Origin: Branchiostoma floridae
Lineage: Eukaryota > Chordata > Leptocardii > Amphioxiformes > Branchiostomatidae
DNA: 64,000 nucleotides
Reading direction: 5' to 3'
Assembly: GCF_000003815.2 (NCBI RefSeq)
Contig: NC_049996.1
Span: 4,229,539-4,293,538 of the forward strand
Below the pieces are notes generated by a model. That model was not told the origin of the DNA and did no database searches. It worked only from the letters and a program-made list of their open reading frames with translations. This document shows positions 55,361-64,000 of this stretch, piece after piece. Both the position numbers and the translations under genes were made by a program. The number at the start of each line of letters is the position of its first letter. Position 1 is the stretch's first letter.

Positions 55361-56339
55361 GCAAATGTCTGTAAGGATCAAACAATGGTGGCAGGGATGA
55401 AAAATCGATTTGGCTCATATTTTGCAAAGTGATAGTAATTGGTCCACAACCCCTCAAAATAGCTTTCTTTTGGATCAAAAGTCGTTGTTGCCATGGTAAC
55501 GGGCCAAAAAACGTTTCTGGCCATTTTCCCCAATGTTCGCATCTCAAAAACACGGAAATCAACATACTTTATGACATTATCATGCCAAAAACTTTTAGGG
55601 TATCGTCAAAACAAAGCAAAATCTGAATAGACTAACATTTTGGCTTTTGAAAAATTATTGTGCAACTTCCAAGGAGATAAAATTGAGTTCTTGGGCAGCA
55701 TCAAAACAATACCATGTTTCAAGCTTCAAAGTAAAGTAATTTTTGGCCCAACTTTGTAACGCTATAAGTGCCGCTCTGGTACTTATTTTTGCTTCAAATT
55801 TGTACCCTGTATAGATAATTCGTATATCTATCAAATGCATTATTAAAAAAAATTGGTAACTTGTTTGGTTATCACGTTGTTGTCCTCAAAAGTAGGCCAG
55901 TTTTTGCGTTTGACGAAAATTGTGAATTTTAGCCATGTTCAAAGTACTACATGTGACAAAGTAAAACAGAATTCTAACTCAACTTCTTGTCAAATGAAGA
56001 TCTATGTATTGCTTATGTAATGAATGCTTGAAGAATTTTACATCGTGATGTTTAGTCACGTGGTTGTCCCTGAAAGTAGGCCACCTTTTTCGTTTGGCAG
56101 AAATTTTTGAAGTTTGTGAATTTTAGCCATTTGTTTTGTCTCCGTGTTTTTGAGATGCGAAAATTGGGGTAAATGGCCAGAAAACTTTGTTGGCCCGTTA
56201 CCATGGCAACAAGGACTTTTGATCCAAAAGAAAACTATTTTGAGGGGTTGTGGGCCAAGTACTGTCACTGTGCACAATATGAGTCAAATCGATTTTTTTA
56301 CCCCTGCCACCATTGTTTGATCCTTACAGACATTTCCTC
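55361..56339. mobile_element. TTAA-flanked element with inverted ends of about 190 bp
   Basis: The left end GAG(C)AAATGTCTGTAAGGATC and the right end GATCCTTACAGACATTTCCTC are inverted copies. The match continues through 'tttggatcaaaag', 'ttgccatggtaacgggcc' and 'gcatctcaaaaacacgg'. TTAA flanks both sides (55357-55360, 56340-56343), as for piggyBac- or Kolobok-type transposons. The interior holds a direct repeat ('agtaggcca.tttt.cgttt' at about 55890 and 56075) and no transposase, so it is a MITE-like derivative. Confidence 0.8.
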
Positions 56340-56536
56340 TTAAGGCGTTCTCAAGTCTTTAAGAAATGGTGTGTATAAGTGCAGCTCTACGTCCAGCTTT
56401 GCAAAAATAAGATGCAGAATTTTATTCTTCTTCGCTACTTAAAAGTCAATAAATTGCAAACTGCAGCTATCGTTACACGGGCAGCGTCCATCATCAGGAT
56501 AAAGATAATGAAAATGTTAACTGTGACCAATTTCGT

Positions 56537-57040
56537 CAAATTCCCTGGAGTAGCCACCACAGACAGGTTTCACTGTATTACTAATCTCCAACCAGATCCA
56601 CGGTGCGTAATGTGTAGTATCAAACTCACCGTAGGTGCCCGTTTGACTCCCTTAGCCGGCTATACTCCTTGGCCAGCTTTGATACTATCTTATGCCACCG
56701 TAGGATCTGCTTGAGATTACTGTATTACAACGCCCTGGGGTAGCCGCCACAAAGTCGTCTTCACTATATTACAAACTCCCTGGAGTAGCCACCACGGACA
56801 GGTTTCACTATATTATAACCACTATAACCACCTGGGGTAGCCACCATAGGCAGGTTTCATTGTCACACTAACCACCTGGGGTACCCGCCAGACAGGTTTC
56901 AGTGTATTACAAACCCCCCTGGGTAGCCACCACATTCAGGTTTCACTGTCACACAAACCCCCTGGGTAGCCGCCACAGACAGGTTTCAGTATATTACACA
57001 CCCCCTGTAGCCACTATATACAAGTCTCAGTGTGATACAG
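56537..57040. repeat. Decayed minisatellite, unit about 45-60 bp
   Basis: 'ctggggtagccaccac' followed by 'aggtttcact(g/a)tattac' recurs about eight times with substitutions and small indels. No open frame crosses it. Confidence 0.75.
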
Positions 57041-57106
57041 AAGGCTACTTCAGATGCCGTAAGGCAACCTGTCTTTGATTCTTGTGATGTCTGTCCTGTT
57101 TCCTAG

Positions 57107-57251
57107 CTACTTAAGGTTAAGCTGAGGGTAGTGTTTTAGAGACATGAACCTACCTAGAAGGAAAATGTCTTTTATGAATATCATGCCTTTTTCAGCCATG
57201 TTGGAGAGAAATTGTTTTACCTTGTGACTTTACATATATTATTTGGCAATG
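57107..57251 (+). repeat. Dispersed repeat, first copy
   Basis: 'ggttaagctgagggtagtgt', 'ttttagagacatg' and 'ccttgtgactttacatatat' recur at 60719-60875 with substitutions and a short insertion. Probably one unclassified mobile family. Confidence 0.6.
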
Positions 57252-59122
57252 CAACAACACGAGAAAGATACAGAAAGCAGCACTATGCATATATGTCGAC
57301 ATTCGATCCGGATGGCATCTCCGTGTACAGGCGCTGAGTTGGGTCCACCCAACGATGGCGGAACAGTAAAAACAAAAAATCTTTTAAGAAAAGCTGTGCA
57401 TTGCCGCGTATTTTATGACCGAACTGCTGAGTGCGACACCTAGCTTCTTCAGTAGGAAATACAGCAAAAGGGGATATTGGAAATTTACCTCATTATCATA
57501 ATTTATGTCACATGAATTATTGGCACATTAAACAGGTTTTGTAAAACTTTTTGACCCACAATGAATATGCATTATTTTTCATTACAAAATAAGTTCCTTC
57601 TGATGCAATTTGTGATATATCTTTATATAAACATGGTGAGTTAAAGCGTAGATTTATTACGCTGGACCACATACAGTAACATGCGTCTAGAAGAGCGTTT
57701 TAATACTCGCCTGGAATGTACCATTGTCTAACTAAGCCATGAAACTCGGCAAGGAAAGAAGGGCCTTTGGAAGGGGCTTTGGAAGGGCTGGGTTAAAAGG
57801 TCCGTCCGTCCATGGATCCATGGAAGAAAGCTGGCATAAGGCATTGCCGCTGGCGCGGCAATGCAAAAATACCTCCTTCAGCTAATTACACCCCTGCCTG
57901 TTTAATGGGCGCCGTCATCCCAATTAAGAAATGGGAAACCAACATTTCGGCAGATGTAGAGTCAACCTTTGAATATTTCATAAAGCATTTGGCGTGGACG
58001 TCATAGTAGCGTTACCATAGCAACACGGTAGTCTCATACAGGCTTCTCAACTGGTTGCTGAAAAATAGTGAAAGTTAGCCAAAAGTGGTGAATCACTTAC
58101 CACAGCAGTCAGTCAGGTGTGTTTGTATCTCTGTATTATTATGGCTAACTTCTCAATGAATGCTTTGCAAGCCAGCTGGCCATTTCTTACTCGTAAAGTC
58201 TGCTCCAGGCTAGTAACGTGTATTGCGGTGACTGGCACGAACAGCAGAAGTCACCACTGGTTGATAATCCTTGTACGTTGTGAAATTGTGGTGGCATTCA
58301 TATTTCAAAGTTCATTTCTTACTCTTTCATGATGTGATTGTTTCTATGTTATTTTTTGTTGATGTTTGCTTTGTCGCCAATTATAGGATGGTGCGTCTGC
58401 ATTGCCCCCTATACCCGTTGTCATTAATGATTCAAATTTAATCATTTCCCTCAGTCTCATGTCTTTGTTGTGTGCATGTTTAGTCCCTATCCGACACGTC
58501 ACAGAATGGTTGAGTTCATCGATATTTCTCTTGAGGGGTGTTAAAGATAAAAATTGTTTCATAGTATTCGAGTCAGAAGTTTTAGATACGTCCTTTATAA
58601 AGTCAAAGTAGGAATTTACCACCAGTATGTATGTCTCAAGGACGATTTGATGATTATGCATTTTTTGGCTAGTTTTCCGCAGCTTATTCTTCTGATGTCA
58701 CCTACATATCGTTGCAATGGCTTCGCCCTTTTTTTCCACGTCAAGCGATTTTTTTTGCACGCGTTCCAATTTACAACTGAGGCAGTCTGCAGTGTGCGCA
58801 GTTCTCCTCTTAGTTGTATACCCAGAGAGTCTTTCGAGTTGTCGCTAAGGTATTGTGAATAGATCAGCTTTGGAAAAATTGACTGGCTCTCAAAGTTTAC
58901 GGAAGTTTTCTCAAGTCTTTTTAGATACCTTTTCTTTCAAAGTACATCTTTGTTTACATTTCTGAAAATACGGGACGATTCATTCTGTAAGTGGTGCGGA
59001 AACAAGTAAGTAAGAGTGCGTCAAAGGGTACACGATACAGGATAGGTGTGCGCGGTATAGGAGCGCCGATTGTCAGCATTCCTGTACAGGAGTTACTTTG
59101 CTGAAGGACAGGCTGAAAGAAC
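57252..59122. other. No gene recognised; sequence upstream of a new gene
   Basis: Small open frames only (for example 58117-58332, 58344-58661 minus), without domains. 'taccatagcaacacgg' near 58012 resembles half of an RFX X-box. The last few hundred bases should contain the promoter of the exon at 59123, but I see no clear TATA box. Confidence 0.45.
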
Positions 59123-59189
59123 ATGGATGTTTTACGGCTGGTGTTCATCCTTGTGGTGTTCTTTACCTGCTTGACCAGTGCCGAGCAAG
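59123..59189 (+). CDS. Signal-peptide first exon of a gene extending beyond the window
   Basis: ATG in a good context (GAACATGG) opens MDVLRLVFILVVFFTCLTSA followed by EQ, a textbook signal peptide with a hydrophobic core and a small-residue cleavage site. The exon ends at a canonical donor (CAAG|GTAAGC) in phase 1, the phase common for exons joining a signal peptide to extracellular modules. No matching downstream exon is visible in the remaining 4.8 kb, which is mostly satellite, so the gene presumably continues past 64000. The family is unknown. Confidence 0.6.
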
Positions 59190-60718
59190 GTAAGCAACAC
59201 GTGATAACTTAAAGTTGTTGAAGTTTGAAATGCACATTATCTTGTAGCTCTTAAGTTTATTTTGTAATGCTCCAATACTCATACGTATATGCGCAGGCTA
59301 AATTAATCCCGGGTAAAATGTATTTTTATTTCAATAGAATGGTGGATATATGAAACGCCCTATCACCTGAATTTAGACAACGCAGGCTATCTCCCACCTA
59401 TTTAATCAAACACTTTGAGCAATCTGTTACTGAAAATTACCTTTTTCTTCTGACCACACATTTTGATGTTCAAATAATATGCACTTGGACGCATTGTTAC
59501 AAATGCTTTCCAACATAGTCAGCCTATGCTTACCTCATTTCATTTGTTTTAATCTTTAATGTATTTGGTCACAGTCTGGGGGAACAGATCCATTTACTGT
59601 TTGTTTTGTAATGCTTTTAATCAAAACAAAAGCAACAACAATAGTACATTTGTCAAATACAAATACAAATACCAAGAAACTTACACATGTGTTTCTCCAG
59701 TCACAGACAAATAGTTCATTTGTCAAGTATTACACAAAGGATCCTAAGCTCTGGGTATATGTACAATCTGTTACTACACTATGATTACACATGGAGTAGT
59801 CCAACAATAAGCAGGGTTCATTCCGAAATATCAATAGGAAGTCTGAACAAACAATCTACATTGGATGTCAGCCTATAATGGCATGTGTGTTATTTGAAGC
59901 CTTTTCAAAGACATTGAAGGCTCGTTCTCATTTAAATGTAAAAAATGCTGTCGACTGACATTATATGGAGCAAATTATAGACAGACAACATCACTGGCCC
60001 CTTCGTTTATCCACAACCCCTGTAATGTTTTACGAAAGATGCACCACAACATTCATATTGGTTGATGGCTTAGAAGATTATTATAGACAAAGGTGGGATC
60101 TCACCCGCTAAAAAATGGATGTCGCCTGAGAAGACACAAAGAGTTCAAATAGTTGCGAAAAATGTAACAGTTCAGTTCCCAGAATAATTGTTGGAAAGGT
60201 GAAACCATCTACCCAGACCCTCTGACCGGTCATGTCAGATCGCTTCCGTCACTGATCTTGGAGGCTGTGTGAGGTAGTTTATGCCTGTCGCCGAATTCGG
60301 TAACAAACGTTACCACCCGAAGTACAAAGGTCGCCACGGTTATATTATTCACTTATAAGACTAGAACTGGGCGTTTTTGTGACGCTTTACAGTTTTGTCA
60401 AGCTTTCTAAAGAAACAAGAAAGGGTCATTAAATGCCATCTCAGCATCTGTATCCCACCTTGTTTAACAAAATGTTGTACAGAAATGACTGTAACAAACG
60501 TTATCATTGTTCGATGCTTTCTTCAGCTTTCTATTCGACCTGGTTCTCTTGCTTTTGATTTGTTTTGTTGTTTAGCCATCAAACATGCATGGGGTAAGGT
60601 TGTTAAGCTCTAATCTATAGTAAGGAATTTGGCCTATATGGTTACCTAATGTTTTTCCATGTAAGAGGTATAGCTTGAAACAGAGTTATATATTCAAAGA
60701 TACCATTAGGTCTTGTGC
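59190..60718. other. First intron; nothing else recognised
   Basis: AT-rich sequence after the donor at 59190. Open frames at 59687-59878 and 60395-60613 lack acceptor or donor support in phase 1 and have no motif. Confidence 0.45.
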
Positions 60719-60875
60719 TTAGGTTAAGCTGAGGGTAGTGTTTTAGAAACATGGACCTGTCTAAGGGGAAAATGTTTTTTTATGAATATTAAGGGCTCTT
60801 TTTTAAATATTATGCCTTCTTTCTTCCAGGTTGGAAAAAATTACCTTGTCACCTTACATATATCATTTTGTAATG
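60719..60875 (+). repeat. Dispersed repeat, second copy
   Basis: Counterpart of 57107-57251: 'ggttaagctgagggtagtgt', 'ttttagaaacatgg' and 'ccttacatatatcattt', with about 20 extra bases in the middle. Confidence 0.6.
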
Positions 60876-61045
60876 CTGCTTTCTGGTTACAATTTCTTTA
60901 GGTAATATTTTATACCTAGATATTATTTTATAATGCTATTTACTTGTTACACTTTCTTTAGGTTCTTTTATTTGCTTCTATCTTGTACTTTATAGCTTGA
61001 TTGTACTGTACTCTGGAGGTGTGAGCCTTGTAAAGGATGTATATA

Positions 61046-63362
61046 ATAAGCAAATTTTATCAGCTCTCAATTCAATTGGCCTCGGAATTTAGATAAAAGA
61101 AATTGTAATCCGACATGCACACGAGAAATTGTACAAGAGCAGAACATCTGGCTACGTTCGAGAAACGCTTCAAGTTTTATTTCTAACACGTTTCTTTCTA
61201 TTTGGTAATCTCATTAACAGAAGGCGCATACAATACAGAAGGATGTAGCTGTGTGCGTTTTTTGCTGAATAAAAATGTTTCAGAGTAAGCCACATATTAC
61301 CTTGCAGGCTAATGTTGCGTTTAATGGCCTTCAAAAGAAGATTTGATTAATATGGCACTGAATAGAATATATGCTTATTATGTGGATCCAGCAATATAGC
61401 GAAGCCTCCAATAAGCAAATTGTATCAGCTCTCAATTCAATTGGCCTCAGAAGTCAGATGAAAGAAATTGTAATCCGACATGCACACGAGAAATTATTGT
61501 AAATGAGCAGCACATCTGGCTACGTTCGAGAAACGGATCAAGTTTTATTTCTAACACGTTTCTTTCTATCTTGTGATCTCACTAACATAAGGCACTTAGT
61601 ATAGTGAAAAATGTAGCTGTCTGTGTTTTCCCTGAAAACATGCATTAGAGTAAGCCACATACTGCAGTGTGGCTTTGCAGTGTTGAGTAGCCTTGAAAAG
61701 AAGATTTAATTATGATGACACTGGTTAATGACCGGTGCAATGGCCTAGTGGGTAGAGTGTTCGCCTTGCATTCGGTAGGTCGTGAGTTCGATCCCCGGCC
61801 GAGTCATACCAAAGACTCTAAAAATGGTACATGCTGCTTTCTCTGCTTAGCACTCAGCACTAATGAGGAAGAGTATGGAAGTTAAACACACATCACTACC
61901 AGCGGACTAGCCCCCTGCTGTAGTGGCTTGCACATGTGTGGCCCAAGGGCTTCGAAGTGGGGATGGGCGCCACCCTACGCGTCTGTAGATGCATGGGCAA
62001 ACTTTAACTTTTTTTAACACTGGTTAAGGTATGTGCTAATTAGTTGTATCCAGTAATATAGCGGAGCCTCCAATAAGCAAATTTTATCAGCTCTCAATTC
62101 AATTGGCCTCGGAAGTTAGATGAAAGAAATTGTAATCCGACATGCAAACGAGAATTTGTAAGAGAGCAGCACATCTGGCTACGTTCGAGAAACGGTTCAA
62201 GTTTTATTTCTAACACGTTTCTTTCTATTTGGTAATCTCACAAACAGAAGGCGCATACAATACAGAAGGATGTAGCTGTGTGCGTTTTTTTGTTGAATAA
62301 AAATGTTTCAGAGTAAGCCACATATTACCTTGCAGGCTAATGTTGCGTTTAATGGCCTTCAAAAGAAGATTTTATTAATATGGCACTGAATAAAATATAT
62401 ACTTATTATGTGGATCCAGCAATATAGCGAAGCCTCCAATAAGCAAATTGTATCAGCTCTCAATTCAATTGGCCTCAGAAGTCAGATGAAAGAAATTGTA
62501 ATACGACATGCACACGAGAAATTATTGTAAATGAGCAGCAATTCTGGCTACGTTCGAGAAACGGTTCACGCTTTATGTCTAACACGTTTCTTTCTATCTT
62601 GTGATCTCACTAACATAAGGCACTTAGTATAGTGAGAAATGTAGCTGTCTGTGTTTTCCCTGAAAACATGCATTAGAGTAAGCCACATACTGCAGTGTGG
62701 CTTTGCAGTGTTGAGTAGCCTTGAAAAGAAGATTTAATTATGATGACACTGGTTAAGGTATGTGCTAATTAGTTGTATCCAGTAATATAGCGGAACCTCC
62801 AATAAGCAAATTTTATCATCTCTAAATTCAATTGGCCTCGGAAGTTAGATGAAAGAAATTGTAATCCGACATGCAAACGAGAATTTGTAAGAGAGCAGCA
62901 CATCTGGCTACGTTCGAGAAACGGTTCAAGTTTTATTTCTAACACGTTTCTTTCTATCTTGTGATCTCACTAACATAAGGCGCTTAGTATAGAGATAGAT
63001 GTAGCTGTCTGTGTTTTCCCTGAAAACATGCATTAGAGTAAGCCACATACTGCCGTGCGGCTTTGTAGTTTTGAGAGGCCTTGAAAAGAAGATTTGACAC
63101 TGGTTAAGGTATATGGTAATTAGTTGTATCCAGTAATATAGAGCAGCACATCTGGCTACCTTCGAGAAACGGTTCATGTTTTATTTCTAACACGTTTCTT
63201 TTTATATAGTGACTAACATAAGACGCATAGTATACAGAAAATGTAGCTTTGTGCGCTTTTGCTGAAAACAATGGCATTGAAAAGAAGTTTTGATTAATGT
63301 GACAATAATCAAAATATGTACTCAGCTGGATCCAGCAATATACCGGAGCCTCCAATAAGCTC
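61046..63362. repeat. 362-bp satellite with A/B alternation
   Basis: Units begin 'aataagcaaatt(t/g)tatcagc' near 61046, 61409, 62070, 62432 and 62795, followed by shortened units to about 63362. Allowing for a 288-bp SINE and its 11-bp target duplication in the second unit, the spacing is about 362. Units 1 and 3 share 'agaaggcgcatacaatacag' and 'gttgcgtttaatggcc' (type A). Units 2 and 4 share 'ataaggcacttagtatagtg' and 'actgcagtgtggc' (type B). Unit 5 is B-like. The order is A-B-A-B, a higher-order repeat of about 724 bp. Confidence 0.88.
61729..62016 (+). mobile_element. tRNA-derived SINE with exact 11-bp target duplication
   Basis: The tRNA-like head has an A box (TGGCCTAGTGG), an anticodon-loop-like TTGCATT (TGC, as in tRNA-Ala) and a B box (GAGTTCGATCCCC). 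A body of about 200 bp ends in AACTTTTTTT. ACACTGGTTAA flanks it at 61718-61728 and 62017-62027. Sister satellite units carry the uninterrupted 'gacactggttaaggtatg', so the empty site is known and the insertion postdates the satellite duplication. Confidence 0.92.
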
Positions 63363-64000
63363 AACAAGAAAGGGGGCTACGTATGGAACTTTCCGGCACT
63401 TGGGGCATAGCACCCCCCCCCCCCCCCCCGAAACACAACATTTAGCTCCTGCAACTAAAACAACAGGAGCTAATTGACTCATATACATCAACTGTGTCTT
63501 AGCTTTTTTTTCCCATTGAAATCCAAATTGTCTTCAGCTTGACTTTGCCCTTCCTTTGTTTAACTTTGACTTGCTTGACTTTGTCTTACAATGTCTCCGA
63601 TTGGACACCTAAAATTATCTTCATTCATAGTTAGTGCATAAAAGATCAGTTCTTCCAGATCACATCAGTGTCACTGACGAAGGATAGTGTATTCTATCCG
63701 AAACGTCTGACCGTTTCCAAAACCATATCCAGTTGCTTGAGTAACTACTTTTTGGAGTATCCTATTACCTGGATGTCTAACCTACATCGACGTGTCCTAT
63801 CACGTGTTGTGTTCCAGTGGTAAGCCATAAGGTAGAGGAAGCGCTTCCTTTCTGCATTGGTCCTAGGTTTTGACAGTTTGATGCAGCTTGTTTTTGTTGA
63901 CTGTGTTTGGTACCGACTGTTGGTTGACTGGAATGTCAGTTGGTTCTATAATGTTTTCGGTAGTCCTGTGTGCAGTATTCTACCGAATGTGGCAACGCTT
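63363..64000. other. No gene; poly(C) tract and a hammerhead-like repeat
   Basis: A poly(C) run lies at about 63412-63429. 63674-63706 reads CTGACGA, A, GGATAG-TGTATT-CTATCC, GAAACGTC, the same layout as the 46.2 kb repeat with a different stem. The remaining sequence to the window end has no open frame of note. Confidence 0.55.

Noticed and set aside
56458-57040. Coding repeats in the CTGGGGTAGCC region
   Set aside because: Unit lengths vary and stops occur in every frame; a decayed minisatellite explains it.

Overview
The window looks like nuclear DNA of an invertebrate metazoan, most likely a lancelet (amphioxus). This is inferred from intron/exon signals, dense CR1/jockey-type LINEs, tRNA-derived SINEs, MITEs, minisatellites and expanded leucine-rich-repeat (LRR) receptor families. 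No search was run. One assembly gap of 243 N lies at 54431-54673.

Left part (1-13 kb): mostly repeats and decayed transposons. It holds a LINE 3' end, a candidate TIR element, a 45-bp minisatellite, a 66-bp minisatellite that is open in several frames, and two weak candidate exons or genes (about 5.0-5.5 kb on the minus strand, about 8.5 kb on the plus strand).

Minus-strand LRR family (13.3-27.9 kb): one intact long single-exon LRR transmembrane receptor (24100-26889) has a cytoplasmic tail full of tyrosine motifs. One paralogue (13370-18666) is broken by a LINE and two frameshifts. A 5' relic (about 18.95-19.06 kb) and 3' relics (20.2-20.9 kb) also remain. A second LINE sits directly at the stop codon of the intact gene.

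Plus-strand LRR array (about 29.4-46.9 kb): five tandem paralogues, each about 1.15 kb of open frame, in units of about 3.33 kb. Each encodes a signal peptide, LRRs, an LRRCT cap, a Ser/Thr-rich stalk, one membrane helix and a short tail. Four copies carry a TATAAAT box exactly 213 nt before the start codon. The open frames end in a shared GGTTTG donor-like site, which is phase 1 in copies 2-5, and each unit holds a possible local 3' exon. A 620-bp MITE with a 9-bp target duplication interrupts the fourth spacer.

Cassette-exon array (47.37-54.33 kb): six exons have clear acceptors, all have lengths divisible by 3, and all are phase 1 at both ends. A seventh related exon carries an in-frame stop. 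They encode repeated acidic, tyrosine-containing segments (HYY..SSDTDEN). Their phase matches the donors of LRR copies 2-5, so the region may be one locus in which several receptor exons, each with its own promoter, share or choose among tandem tail exons, a clustered-protocadherin-like layout. This is the main candidate for an undescribed system and is an inference that transcript data would settle. A 3.1-kb block holding a LINE splits the cassette array between two near-identical exons.

Right part (54.7-64 kb): a TTAA-flanked long inverted-repeat element, a decayed minisatellite, a signal-peptide first exon with a canonical donor (59123-59189) that starts a gene running out of the window, and a 362-bp satellite with A/B alternation that hosts a tRNA-derived SINE with an 11-bp target duplication.
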